A stretch of DNA of 64,000 bases from Herbaspirillum sp. 3R11 (GTDB lineage: Bacteria > Pseudomonadota > Gammaproteobacteria > Burkholderiales > Burkholderiaceae_D), in assembly GCF_004563925.1 (NCBI RefSeq), contig NZ_SPNJ01000003.1, positions 620,001 to 684,000 on the forward strand, written 5' to 3'. The notes under the pieces were generated by a model, which had not been told where the DNA came from, ran no database searches, and saw nothing but the letters and a program-made list of their open reading frames with translations. Positions 43,941-52,341 of this stretch are shown here, one piece after another. Position numbers and translations under genes: made by a program. The number at the start of each line of letters is the position of its first letter. The first letter of the stretch is position 1.

Positions 43941-45818
43941 ATGTCCACTGCCCTGCCCAACAATGCCCCGCCAGATGATAACGACGCCCTGCATTCGCCG
44001 GTCAGCATCCTGTCCGGCCGCCTGCGCATCGCGCTGGGCGTGCTGCAAGGCGTGCTGCTGTATGCACTGTATTCAAGCTGGAACGCCAAGAGCGGCCTGG
44101 CGATGCAGCCGCTGCTGTTCGTTCCGGCGCTGATGCTGGCGGCGTTCCTGCCGATCGTCGCGGTGTCCGGCATCGGCCATCTGTCGCGACGCAATCTGTT
44201 GATCTGGTTGGCCGCGCTGGCCGTCATCCTGTCCGGCCTGGGCGTCTACGATGCCTGGCGCGCCGACCTGTCGTCACTGCTGACATCCGCCGGGAAAGCC
44301 TGCTGTGATGCTGACATGAACGGCCATCCTGAGATTCTGCCTTCCGCCACGTTGTTCCTGCTCGCCGTGGCCGGACTGTTCATCGCACAAGCCATGATGC
44401 TGGCAGGCGACGCCGACGGCAGGCGCATCGCGAGCTATCGCAGCTATTTTGAAATGGCGTGGAAGCTGCTGGTGCAGCTGCTGTTCGCCACGCTCTTCAC
44501 CGGCCTGTTCTGGCTGGTGCTGGAAACCGGCAATGCGCTGTTTTCGCTGATCAAGCTCGATTTCCTCGACAAGCTGCTGGAAAAGAGCTGGTTCCACATC
44601 CCCGTCACCACGCTGGCTTTCTCGTCGGCGCTGCACCTGAGCGACGTGCGCCCGCAGATCGTTGCCGGTATCCGCAAGCTGCTGCTGACCTTGCTGTCGT
44701 GGCTGCTGCCGATGGCGACCGTCGTGATCGGCGCCTTCCTGCTGAGTATCCTTGCCACTGGCCTGGAGCCGCTATGGCAAACCCGGCGCGCCACGCACGT
44801 GCTGCTTGGCGCCGCCGCGCTGCTGGTGGTGCTGATCAACACGGTCTACCAGGACGGCAACCACCTGACGGAGCACACGCATCGCTTCTTCACGGCGTGC
44901 CTGCGCGTCGCCTGCCTGCTACCGGCGCCGCTGGTCTTGCTGGCGGTGTATTCGCTGGGATTGCGCATAGCCGAATACGGCTGGACCGTCAGCCGTGTGG
45001 CGGCGGCAACGTGCGCGTTGGTGGCCGCCATGTATGCGGCCGGCTATGCACTTGCGGCCCTGAGCAGGCGCGACAAGCTGCAGCGCATCGCGTCGACCAA
45101 TGTACTGGCGAGCTTCGCCATCCTGATTGTGTTTCTGGCGCTGCTGTCGCCGCTGGCCGATCCGGCGCGCATCGCCGTGGCCGATCAGCTGCATCGCCTG
45201 GCCGCTGGTAAAACTGTGCCGGAGCGTTTCGATTTCTTGCGTTTCGACGGCGCCCGTTTCGGCGTGCAGGAACTGAAGCGCCTGAGCGAACAGAAGAACG
45301 GTGCCTATCCCGCTGCGGTGGAACAGAAGGCCCGCCAGGCGCTGGCCAGCAACAACCGCTGGAACAGGGAGGAACTCGACGAGATCGCGCCCGACGCGGC
45401 AAAGAACATCCGGGTGCATCCTGTGGGCGGAAAATTGCCGAAGGAATTCGTCGCGCAGGACTGGCGCAACGACAAGCAACGATGGAGCCTGCCGTCCTGC
45501 ATGACGCGCGGCGACCGCCAGTGCGATGCTTACCTGGTCAAGCCGGATCCGGCCGGTGCGGAACAGGTGCTGGTGTTCGATGGCAACAGCATGCCTGCCC
45601 TGTTCGCATCATCCGGTGCCGGTGCCGACCCTTGGCGACTGGCCGGCAAGCTGATGGCGACGCCTTCCTGCATTGAGGAACTGAAGAAAACGGCGGAGCG
45701 CGGCGCCTTGAACTGGCAGCCGCCGCTGCAGCGCGACATCGACATCAATGGCGTGCACCTGCGCATGCAGGTCGAGCAGACGGTGACGAAATGTGCGCCG
45801 GACGAACTCAAAAAATAG
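43941..45818 (+). CDS. DUF4153-domain membrane protein
   Basis: 625 residues from the ATG at 43941 with GGAG 8 bases upstream; the frame from 43626 overlaps recG. About ten hydrophobic helices run from residue 30 to 430 (for example LRIALGVLQGVLLYALY and LLVQLLFATLFTGLFWLVLE). A soluble C-terminal region of about 190 residues follows. The membrane half matches DUF4153 and the family has no established function. It sits 91 bases after recG and may be co-transcribed. It converges on the cytochrome c gene with a 3-base gap. Confidence 0.78.
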   Translation: MSTALPNNAPPDDNDALHSPVSILSGRLRIALGVLQGVLLYALYSSWNAKSGLAMQPLLFVPALMLAAFLPIVAVSGIGHLSRRNLLIWLAALAVILSGLGVYDAWRADLSSLLTSAGKACCDADMNGHPEILPSATLFLLAVAGLFIAQAMMLAGDADGRRIASYRSYFEMAWKLLVQLLFATLFTGLFWLVLETGNALFSLIKLDFLDKLLEKSWFHIPVTTLAFSSALHLSDVRPQIVAGIRKLLLTLLSWLLPMATVVIGAFLLSILATGLEPLWQTRRATHVLLGAAALLVVLINTVYQDGNHLTEHTHRFFTACLRVACLLPAPLVLLAVYSLGLRIAEYGWTVSRVAAATCALVAAMYAAGYALAALSRRDKLQRIASTNVLASFAILIVFLALLSPLADPARIAVADQLHRLAAGKTVPERFDFLRFDGARFGVQELKRLSEQKNGAYPAAVEQKARQALASNNRWNREELDEIAPDAAKNIRVHPVGGKLPKEFVAQDWRNDKQRWSLPSCMTRGDRQCDAYLVKPDPAGAEQVLVFDGNSMPALFASSGAGADPWRLAGKLMATPSCIEELKKTAERGALNWQPPLQRDIDINGVHLRMQVEQTVTKCAPDELKK

Positions 45819-45821
45819 GCG

Positions 45822-46223
45822 TCAGGGGAAGGTCTTCATGTATGCCAGCAGGTTGTTCAGATCCTGCTGGTTGCTGATGCCCCAGAAACGCATCTTGGTC
45901 CCCGGCACCACGTCGCCCGGGGATTTCATGAAAGCGCGCAGCTTGTCCTCGGTCCAGACAATGCGAGAATTCTGCATTGCCGCCGAATAGCGATAGTCCT
46001 TGGTCGCCGCCGCCGGGCGGCCGACGATACCGTTGAGTTGGGGCCCGAAGCCGGCGCGCGCCGATGGTCCGATCTGATGGCAACTGGCGCATTTGGCAAA
46101 GGCGGCCTTGCCGGCGGCAACGTCACCAGCGGCATGGGCAGCTCCGGAGAGGCCTGCCATCCAGACACTCGTTGCCAGCAATGCCGGCAAGGCTGCCCTG
46201 CCTGTCTTTTTACCTGATTTCAT
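45822..46223 (-). CDS. class I cytochrome c, periplasmic
   Basis: 133 residues from the ATG at 46223 (MKSGKKTGRAALPALL), chosen because it gives a compact signal peptide ending in AAHA-AGDVAAG; an ATG at 46253 adds ten residues and has no ribosome site. One heme site CASCHQ and a distal Met in PGTKMRFWGI fit the c2/c550 type, with GPQLNGIVGRPA between. A small soluble electron carrier is expected. It is divergent from oxyR, with 116 bases between the starts. The electron partner is not evident. Confidence 0.87.
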   Translation of the reverse strand: MKSGKKTGRAALPALLATSVWMAGLSGAAHAAGDVAAGKAAFAKCASCHQIGPSARAGFGPQLNGIVGRPAAATKDYRYSAAMQNSRIVWTEDKLRAFMKSPGDVVPGTKMRFWGISNQQDLNNLLAYMKTFP

Positions 46224-46339
46224 CCCTGCAAATCCCGTGATTGCCCCTGTCATTGGCGGCAACTTTAGCACGCGGCGCCCACCCTGCATGCGGCCCGCAA
46301 ATGAGCTATAGTCTGCGGATACCAGCTCGCAGAAATCGT

Positions 46340-47287
46340 ATGACACTCACCGAACTCAAATACATCGTCGCCGTCGCCCGGCAAAAGCATTTCGGTCATG
46401 CCGCCGAAGCCTGTTTCGTGGCGCAGCCGACCTTGTCGGTCGCCATCAAGAAACTGGAAGATGAGCTCGGCGTGGTCATCTTCGAACGCGGCGGCACCGA
46501 AGTGTCCGTCACGCCGCTCGGTGCGCAGATTGTGGCCCAGGCTGAACGCGTGCTGGAACAGACCGCCGCCATCAAGGAAATCGCCAGCCAGAACAAGGAC
46601 CCGCTGTCCGGTCCGCTGCGCCTGGGCATCATCTACACCATCGGTCCCTATCTGCTGCCTTCTCTGGTCAAGACCATGATCGAGACCGTGCCGCAGATGC
46701 CGCTGATCCTGCAAGAGAATTTCACCACGCGCCTGATCGAGCTGCTGCGCCAGGGCGAACTGGATGCCGCCATCATGGCGCTGCCGTTCCCCGAGCACGG
46801 CCTGATCGTGCAGCCGCTGTACGACGAGGAATTCGTCATCGCGCTGCCCAAGCAGCACAAGTGGGCCGAGCGCAAGGAAATCACCGCCCAGGATCTGAAA
46901 ACCGAAAACATGCTGCTGCTCGGCAACGGCCATTGCTTCCGCGACCAGGTGCTGGAAGTCTGTCCCGAAATGTCGCGTTTCTCGACCGCCGGCGACGGCA
47001 TCGCGCGCACCTTCGAAGGCTCGTCGCTGGAAACCATCCGCCACATGGTCGCCTCCGGCATCGGCATCACCGTGCTGCCGCGCGCCTCGGTGACCGACAT
47101 GCATACCAAGGATGGTACGGTGCGCTACGTGCCGTTCACCAAACCGGTGCCGTCGCGCCGCGTGGTGATCGCCTGGCGCAAGAGCTTCACGCGCCATACC
47201 GCCATCGATGCGGTGCGCAAGGCAGTGCTGTCGTGCGCCTTGCCAGGTGTCGACATGCTGCATGAAGCCGAAGTGTCCGAAGGCTAA
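46340..47287 (+). CDS. oxyR: hydrogen peroxide-inducible regulator OxyR
   Basis: 315 residues from the ATG at 46340. The helix-turn-helix HFGHAAEACFVAQPTLSVAI is at about 18-36. The redox cysteines sit exactly at C199 and C208 in GHCFRDQVLEVC, as in E. coli OxyR, and the surrounding GNGH and GDGI segments also agree. On peroxide it forms the disulfide and activates catalase/peroxidase genes. No catalase gene is in the window, but a glutathione peroxidase lies 14 kb away. The short gap to the divergent cytochrome c gene may hold its site. Confidence 0.96.
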   Translation: MTLTELKYIVAVARQKHFGHAAEACFVAQPTLSVAIKKLEDELGVVIFERGGTEVSVTPLGAQIVAQAERVLEQTAAIKEIASQNKDPLSGPLRLGIIYTIGPYLLPSLVKTMIETVPQMPLILQENFTTRLIELLRQGELDAAIMALPFPEHGLIVQPLYDEEFVIALPKQHKWAERKEITAQDLKTENMLLLGNGHCFRDQVLEVCPEMSRFSTAGDGIARTFEGSSLETIRHMVASGIGITVLPRASVTDMHTKDGTVRYVPFTKPVPSRRVVIAWRKSFTRHTAIDAVRKAVLSCALPGVDMLHEAEVSEG

Positions 47288-47327
47288 GCACCAACATTCA
47301 ACCACCACGCCAAGCAAGGAGTCCGCA

Positions 47328-47693
47328 GTGGAGCTGCTGCCTGCCATCCCCATCCTTCGCATTTTTTCCGAAGACAAAGCACGCGAGTTCTATCTCGATT
47401 TCCTCGGCTTCACGGTTGACTGGGAGCACCGCTTCGAGCCAACCGCGCCGCTGTATCTCCAGATCCGCCGCGGCGACCTGATCCTGCACCTGAGCGAACA
47501 TTACGGCGACGCCACACCGGGCATGAGCGTGTTTGCACGCGTGCACGGCATCGACGAACTTCATCAGGAATTGCTCGCCAAGAATTATCCCTACGCCCGC
47601 CCCGGCGTCGACAGCGTCCCCTGGGGACGGGAAATGCAGATCGCCGATCCGTTCGGCAACCGGCTGCGCTTTTGCCAGCAGATGGACACGTAA
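47328..47693 (+). CDS. glyoxalase/bleomycin-resistance superfamily protein
   Basis: 121 residues from a GTG at 47328 with AAGGAG 7 bases upstream. It has a VOC-fold pattern: AIPILRIFSEDKAREFYLDFLGF, then LYLQIRRGDLILHLSEHYGD and the C-terminal QIADPFGNRLRFCQ. It resembles the short 'glyoxalase superfamily' proteins annotated near bleomycin-binding proteins. Acidic surface residues and H near LILHLSEH would fit either a metal site or a sequestering protein. It sits 40 bases after oxyR and may share its transcript. Activity unknown. Confidence 0.8.
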   Translation: MELLPAIPILRIFSEDKAREFYLDFLGFTVDWEHRFEPTAPLYLQIRRGDLILHLSEHYGDATPGMSVFARVHGIDELHQELLAKNYPYARPGVDSVPWGREMQIADPFGNRLRFCQQMDT

Positions 47694-47716
47694 TAAACCA
47701 CCGCAGGAGAATCCGT

Positions 47717-48361
47717 TTGAGCCAGTCGCCCTTCGCGCTGTACGTTGACGCACAATTCATCAGTCCTTACGCCATGTCGGCGTTCGTTGCGCTGACCGAG
47801 AAGCAGCTCCCCTTCGCGCTGCACACCGTCGACCTGACCCTGCAGCACAATCATCTGCCGCAATACGCGCAGTGTTCGCAGACGCGCCGCGTGCCGACCC
47901 TCGGTGACGGCGACTTCCATTTATCGGAGTCGTCAGCGATTGCCGAATATCTGGAAGAACGCTTCCCCGCTCCCGGCCACACCGCGCTGTATCCGGCCGT
48001 ACTGCAGCACAAGGCCAAGGCGCGCGAAATCCAGGCGTGGCTGCGCAGCGACCTGATGCCGATTCGCCAGGAGCGCCCGACCGAAGTCGTGTTTTTCGGT
48101 GAAAAGCGCGCACCGCTGTCATCGGCCGGCCAGTTCGCCGCCAACAAGCTGATCACCGCCGCCGACCTATGGTTGAGCGAGGGAGCCGACCACCTGTTCG
48201 GCACCTGGAGCATCGCCGACCTCGACCTTGCCGTCATGCTCAACCGCCTTGCGCTGCACGGCGACGCCCTGCCGTCCAAACTGTCGGACTACGCCGCGCG
48301 TCAATGGCAACGGCCGTCGACGCAGCAATGGCTGGCCTTGCAGCAAGCGGCCGCAGGCTGA
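47717..48361 (+). CDS. yfcF: glutathione S-transferase, YfcF type
   Basis: 214 residues when the TTG at 47717 is used as start (CAGGAGAA just upstream), equal to the length of E. coli YfcF. No in-frame ATG gives a ribosome site in this place. The thioredoxin-like half has LYVDAQFISPYAMSAFVAL and RRVPTLGDGDFHLSESSAIAEYL, with the Ser/Glu glutathione pocket. The helical half begins near residue 90. It follows the glyoxalase-like gene by 23 bases, fitting a small thiol/oxidative-stress group behind oxyR. Confidence 0.85.
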   Translation: MSQSPFALYVDAQFISPYAMSAFVALTEKQLPFALHTVDLTLQHNHLPQYAQCSQTRRVPTLGDGDFHLSESSAIAEYLEERFPAPGHTALYPAVLQHKAKAREIQAWLRSDLMPIRQERPTEVVFFGEKRAPLSSAGQFAANKLITAADLWLSEGADHLFGTWSIADLDLAVMLNRLALHGDALPSKLSDYAARQWQRPSTQQWLALQQAAAG

Positions 48362-48409
48362 GCCGGCACCGACTTGCGTCAACAACATAACAACATCACA
48401 GGGAACGCC

Positions 48410-49420
48410 ATGACCATCGCAGGATTTTTCACCCGCCGCCGTGCCGTAGTCACCGCCATCGCAGCAACGCTGCTGGTCGCTGCGCCGACCTTCGCGCAAA
48501 CCGCCTCGCTGCGTCTGATCAATGAATACCCCGCGACCTCGATCACCGCCAGCGCCGACCTGCAATTCGCCGCCGCCGTGAACAAGCTGTCCAATGGCGA
48601 CATCGCCGTGGCGACCTTGCAGGAAGCCGCCAATCCCTACAAGGGCAAGGACCAGGTCAGCGCCGTGCGCGACGGCAAGGCCGAGATCGGCACGCTGTTC
48701 GCCGGCATCCTGGGCGGCGCCGATTCGTTCTTCCTGCTGTCGTCGCTACCGTTTGTGGTTGATGATTTCGACCAGGCGCAAAACCTGTTCACCTGTACCC
48801 GGCCCGAGCTGGAACGCCATCTGGCGGCGCTCAACATGCGCCTGCTGTACGCCACGCCATGGCCGCCGTCAGGCATCTGGTCGGCCAAACCGGTGACCGA
48901 CGTCGCCGACATCAAGGCGCTCAGCATCCGCACCTATGACGACAACAGCCGCGGCGTCTTCCAACGGGTCGGCGCGCAGAGCGTCAACCTGCCGTTCTCG
49001 GCCGTCGGCGCCAAGCTGACCTCGGGCGAACTCAACGCCGTGCTGTCGTCGGGCGATGGCGGTGCCGGCAATCGCCTGTGGGATTATTTGCCCAATTTCA
49101 CCGCAATCAGCTACGCGATTCCGCTGAGCTACACCGTCATCAACAACGAAGCGTGGAACAAGCTGACGCCGGCGCAGCAGAGCGCGCTGACGCAAGCGGC
49201 AAAACAGACCAACGAGGCCAGCTGGGCCACGGTCAAGAGCCGTATCCAGGACAACTATGCGCGCATGACCGAGCACGGCATGCGCCTGAACCTGCAACCG
49301 GCCGCGCCGGTCCGCGTGGCGTTACGCCAGGCCGGACAGGAACAGGCCGACAGCTGGTGGCAGCAAGATAAAAATAATGAGATCCGCGCGCGCTGCGTGC
49401 CGCCAGTGCAGGCAAAATAG
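48410..49420 (+). CDS. TRAP-type transporter substrate-binding protein, DctP family
   Basis: 336 residues from the ATG at 48410. The leader FFTRRRAVVTAIAATLLVAAPTFA has a twin-Arg-like RRR and a cleavage site near residue 29. The DctP fold is indicated by PATSITASADLQFAAAV, the FVVDDFDQAQ segment, the ligand-Arg region LSIRTYDDNSRGVFQ and LNAVLSSGDGGAGNRLWDY. It should bind a carboxylate in the periplasm. No DctQ or DctM membrane subunit is adjacent, so it either serves a transporter elsewhere or has another role. Confidence 0.82.
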   Translation: MTIAGFFTRRRAVVTAIAATLLVAAPTFAQTASLRLINEYPATSITASADLQFAAAVNKLSNGDIAVATLQEAANPYKGKDQVSAVRDGKAEIGTLFAGILGGADSFFLLSSLPFVVDDFDQAQNLFTCTRPELERHLAALNMRLLYATPWPPSGIWSAKPVTDVADIKALSIRTYDDNSRGVFQRVGAQSVNLPFSAVGAKLTSGELNAVLSSGDGGAGNRLWDYLPNFTAISYAIPLSYTVINNEAWNKLTPAQQSALTQAAKQTNEASWATVKSRIQDNYARMTEHGMRLNLQPAAPVRVALRQAGQEQADSWWQQDKNNEIRARCVPPVQAK

Positions 49421-49460
49421 GCATCAAGCAGTACCCACCGAACACACTGAGGAGACAGCC

Positions 49461-49844
49461 ATGCCCACCAAGGAAACCCTGGAAAAATTCATCGCCCGCG
49501 TCGAAGCCAACGCGCACATTGAGGCCGTGGAAGAGTTTTATACCGAAGATTCGACCATGCAGGAAAACACCGAGCCGCCGCGCTTCGGCCGTGACACCCA
49601 CGTCGCCAATGAACGCAAGGTCATGGCGCGCGTGAAGGCGCTGAAATCGAAATGCGTGCGCCCCGTATTCGTCGAAGGCGACAAGGTGGTGGTGCGCTGG
49701 ATTTTTCGTTTCGAATGGCTGGACGGCACCGTCACGAACATGGAAGAGCTGGCATACCAGCGTTGGGAAGGCGAACGCATCGCCGAAGAGACTTTCTTCT
49801 ACGACCCGGCGCAACGCCTGCCGCGCGTAGAAGAAAAATATTGA
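49461..49844 (+). CDS. NTF2-like / SnoaL-fold protein
   Basis: 127 residues after GAGGAGACAG. The cone-shaped NTF2 fold is suggested by the N-terminal helix region LEKFIARVEANAHIEAVEEFYTEDSTM, then strands VVVRWIFRFEW and MEELAYQRWEGERIAEETFFYDP. Such proteins include isomerases, dehydratases and binding proteins, so no reaction is assigned. It lies 40 bases after the TRAP binding protein gene and is probably co-transcribed. It converges on cheD. Confidence 0.75.
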   Translation: MPTKETLEKFIARVEANAHIEAVEEFYTEDSTMQENTEPPRFGRDTHVANERKVMARVKALKSKCVRPVFVEGDKVVVRWIFRFEWLDGTVTNMEELAYQRWEGERIAEETFFYDPAQRLPRVEEKY

Positions 49845-49855
49845 AACTCAATCAG

Positions 49856-50455
49856 TCAAAATAAGTCGATTTCGCCGCCCACCGGCTTTTTGGCAAGCTT
49901 GACGGCGTAATCGCGTTCCTTCATTTCGGTTGCTGCGTCGGTCGATTTCAGCTTCTTGACCAGTACCTTGCCCGAGCGCGGGAAGTAATGCACCTTGCGC
50001 GGCCAGATGTCGTTGAGGTCTTCAGCCACCACGCGGATTCCTTCGGTGCGCAGATAGCTCCTGACGAAGGCGGCGTTGCGTTCACCCACGTTGATGGCAT
50101 TGAAGCCGCGCAGCACAGCGCCGCCGCCGAACACTTTCGACTCCAGATTTTCGCGCTTGGCGCCAGCTTTCAATATCTCATTGATCAGGATTTCCATGGC
50201 GTAGGTGCCATAGCGCGCCGATGAAGAAATCGGGCTGTCATCGTTGCCGCCGTCAGGCAGCATGAAATGGTTCATCCCGCCGATACCGCTGACACGGTCG
50301 CGGATGCAGGCAGATACACACGATCCCAGTACCGTGACGATCATCATGTCGTGATGCGTGTGGTAATACTCGCCGGGAAGAATTTTTGCCGTATCGCAAT
50401 TGAAGTTGCGGTCATGATATACGTGGGATGCAAACTGCTCGATATTCTGGCTCAT
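49856..50455 (-). CDS. cheD: chemoreceptor glutamine deamidase CheD
   Basis: 199 residues. The cysteine hydrolase residues are C46 in LGSCVSAC and H63 in GGMNHFMLP, with Thr in ARYGTYAM. CheD converts specific receptor glutamines to glutamate and can bind CheC or CheY-P. FGGGAVLRGFNAINVGERNA is the conserved loop. In most betaproteobacteria cheD lies within the main che cluster; here no che, fli or receptor gene is nearby. The C-terminal extension of about 35 residues is Lys-rich (KPVGGEIDLF at the end), normal for this branch. Confidence 0.92.
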   Translation of the reverse strand: MSQNIEQFASHVYHDRNFNCDTAKILPGEYYHTHHDMMIVTVLGSCVSACIRDRVSGIGGMNHFMLPDGGNDDSPISSSARYGTYAMEILINEILKAGAKRENLESKVFGGGAVLRGFNAINVGERNAAFVRSYLRTEGIRVVAEDLNDIWPRKVHYFPRSGKVLVKKLKSTDAATEMKERDYAVKLAKKPVGGEIDLF

Positions 50456-50744
50456 TGTTTTTGTCCGTTTCTGGCGTGGGGGCCAACATTACCGACCGCA
50501 ATCTCATGATCACATCTTCTCCGGTATGTTGAAACGATTTTAGAGAAGCCGGACAGATCGCGATATAAGGGAATACCCTATGGCCTGCTGAAACGGCGCG
50601 TCTCGCGGCCGTTGCATTCCATGCTCAGCAAGGCTTTGCGATGTACGTCAAGAGTGGATTTGCCGAGGTGCAAGACGCCGGTAAAAATACGCTGTGTTGA
50701 CGATACAACAATAATTTCTGCCAGCGGACGCTGATCTCGCCAAT

Positions 50745-51644
50745 TCAGGCGATGAGGCCGCTCCAGAATTGCCGGTCCGCTTCGCATTCCTGCAGCAGCC
50801 AGTTGGAGAAGGCGGCGATCTTGCCGTCGTTTTCCCCTTCCTGTGGATAGACCAGCCAATAGGCCTGCGCAAGCGGCAGGCTTAGGGACACCGGTGCGAC
50901 CAGACGGCCTTGCTGCAATTCGCGCACCACCAGCGACGAACGCGCCAGCGCCACGCCTTGTCCGGCCAGCGCGGCATCGACGGCGGCGCTTTCCTGATTG
51001 AAAACGATGCCGGGACGGTCGTCCAGCGACAGTCCGTGCATCGCAAACCAGTCGCGCCAGGATTGCCGGTCATGGCTATGCAGCAGCGGCGCGGTGCTCA
51101 GCGCCACGATGCTGTCGACATCCAGCGCCGGCGCGCACACCGGCAACAGGAATTCATCACCCAGCCGCGTGCACGAAAAATCCGGCCACGGACCGTCGCC
51201 GTAGCGAATCGCCACGTCGATGTTCTCGCGCAAAAAATTAACCTGGCGCTCGCTCTGTTCGACGTGCAGGTCGAGGTCCGCATGGCGCGCAGAAAATCCG
51301 CCCAGACGCGGCGCCAGCCATTTGGCGTTGAAATTGGGTGAGATGGAAATAGTCAGGCGCTCGCGCTGCGGCCGCTCCAGCAATTGGCGGGTGCCGCTTT
51401 CGATGCGATCGAATGCTTCGCCGACGACAACCAGGTAGCGCTGCCCTGCCGTAGTCAGGCGCAGCTGATTGGACAGCCGTTCGAACAAGGGCGTGCCGAG
51501 CTCCTCCTCCAGCGCCTTGACCTGATGGCTGACAGCGCCTTGGGTGACGTGCAGCTCCTGCGCGGCCAGAGTAAAACTCTGGTGCCGCGCGGCCACCTCG
51601 AAGGCGCGCAGGGCGTTGAGCGACGGGAGTGTGCGAGCGGTCAT
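50745..51644 (-). CDS. LysR-family regulator, GcvA-like
   Basis: 299 residues. The helix-turn-helix LRAFEVAARHQSFTLAAQEL then VTQGAVSHQVKALE is characteristic of GcvA-type regulators, and the effector part has ISPNFNAKWLAPRL and DVAIRYGDGPWPD, also typical. The ATG lacks a Shine-Dalgarno sequence and follows a 12-bp tandem repeat. It is divergent from a RidA-family gene 154 bases away, the probable target. The inducer is not evident. The 289-bp gap to cheD shows no gene; a small GGG-AATA-CCC-like inverted repeat lies at 50568-50579. Confidence 0.86.
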   Translation of the reverse strand: MTARTLPSLNALRAFEVAARHQSFTLAAQELHVTQGAVSHQVKALEEELGTPLFERLSNQLRLTTAGQRYLVVVGEAFDRIESGTRQLLERPQRERLTISISPNFNAKWLAPRLGGFSARHADLDLHVEQSERQVNFLRENIDVAIRYGDGPWPDFSCTRLGDEFLLPVCAPALDVDSIVALSTAPLLHSHDRQSWRDWFAMHGLSLDDRPGIVFNQESAAVDAALAGQGVALARSSLVVRELQQGRLVAPVSLSLPLAQAYWLVYPQEGENDGKIAAFSNWLLQECEADRQFWSGLIA

Positions 51645-51651
51645 GGCGGTA

Positions 51652-51686
51652 TGAGGAGCGGGTTGAGGAGCGGGTTGAAAACGGGT
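51652..51686. repeat. short tandem repeat upstream of the GcvA-like gene
   Basis: TGAGGAGCGGGT occurs twice exactly (51652-51663, 51664-51675), then a shortened TGAAAACGGGT (51676-51686). It occupies the leader immediately before the regulator's start codon. Confidence 0.6.
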
Positions 51687-51797
51687 TGAGAAATACTGGG
51701 GCTGGCCTGAGAAAAGATGCTTTGCCGCACAGGCGGGCGTGAATTTATTATAGACCCCATCCCCGGCAGCTTTGCCCGACTACAACAAGGAAACTCC

Positions 51798-52262
51798 ATG
51801 AATCTCGACCAGCGCCTGACCGAACTGTCCATCGTACTGCCCGCCTCCGCCGCACCCGGTGCGCAATACGCACCAGGCGTCGTGCATCAGGGCCTGGCCT
51901 GGATCGCCGGCCAGTTGCCGCGCGACGGCGACCGCGTGCTGGTGTCGGGAAAGCTGGGCCGCGAAGTCTCGATCGAGGATGCCAAGATGGGCGCCCGTGC
52001 CGCCTTGATCCGCGCATTGGCGGCGTTGCGCGACACCGTTGGCGATCTCAAACGCATCGACAAGATCCTGCGCCTGAACGTCTACGTCAACAGCACCGAA
52101 GACTTCAGCCAGCAGAGTGCGGTGGCCGACGGTGCGTCGGCCTTGATCTATGAATTGTTCGGACCGGAACAGGGCCGCCACGCGCGCACCAGCGTCGGCG
52201 TCGCGCAATTGCCGCGCAATGCGGCGGTCGAGCTGGATATCGTGGTGGCGCTGGAGAGTTGA
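51798..52262 (+). CDS. RidA-family (YjgF/UK114) protein
   Basis: 154 residues after AAGGAAA. The fold is indicated by GVVHQGLAWIAGQLPRDGD, LIRALAALRDTVGDLKRIDKILRLNVYVN and the C-terminal ARTSVGVAQLPRNAAVELDIV with the Arg that binds the carboxylate in true RidA. It is the longer 'Rid2/UK114-like' form rather than the 128-residue RidA, so deamination of imines or enamines is likely but not certain. Divergent from the GcvA-like gene and followed by a bidirectional terminator. Confidence 0.87.
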   Translation: MNLDQRLTELSIVLPASAAPGAQYAPGVVHQGLAWIAGQLPRDGDRVLVSGKLGREVSIEDAKMGARAALIRALAALRDTVGDLKRIDKILRLNVYVNSTEDFSQQSAVADGASALIYELFGPEQGRHARTSVGVAQLPRNAAVELDIVVALES

Positions 52263-52276
52263 ACTCTGCGGACAAA

Positions 52277-52308
52277 AAAACAGCCGGCAGATGAGTGCCG
52301 GCTGTTTT
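52277..52308. terminator. bidirectional terminator between ridA-type gene and ugpC
   Basis: AAAACAGCCGGCA (52277-52289) pairs over 13 bp with TGCCGGCTGTTTT (52296-52308) around GATGAG, with T runs on both strands. Confidence 0.95.
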
Positions 52309-52341
52309 TATTTGCAACGTAGCGATCGATATCAATCAATA

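Noticed and set aside
50568-50579. AGGG-AATA-CCCT inverted repeat between cheD and the GcvA-like gene
   Set aside because: Arms are only 4 bp and no promoter context was clear; too weak to report as a site on its own.
51641-51832. 63-residue minus-strand frame overlapping the GcvA-like start
   Set aside because: Its start lies antisense inside the RidA-type gene and its repeated LNPL ending simply reflects the 12-bp DNA repeat.
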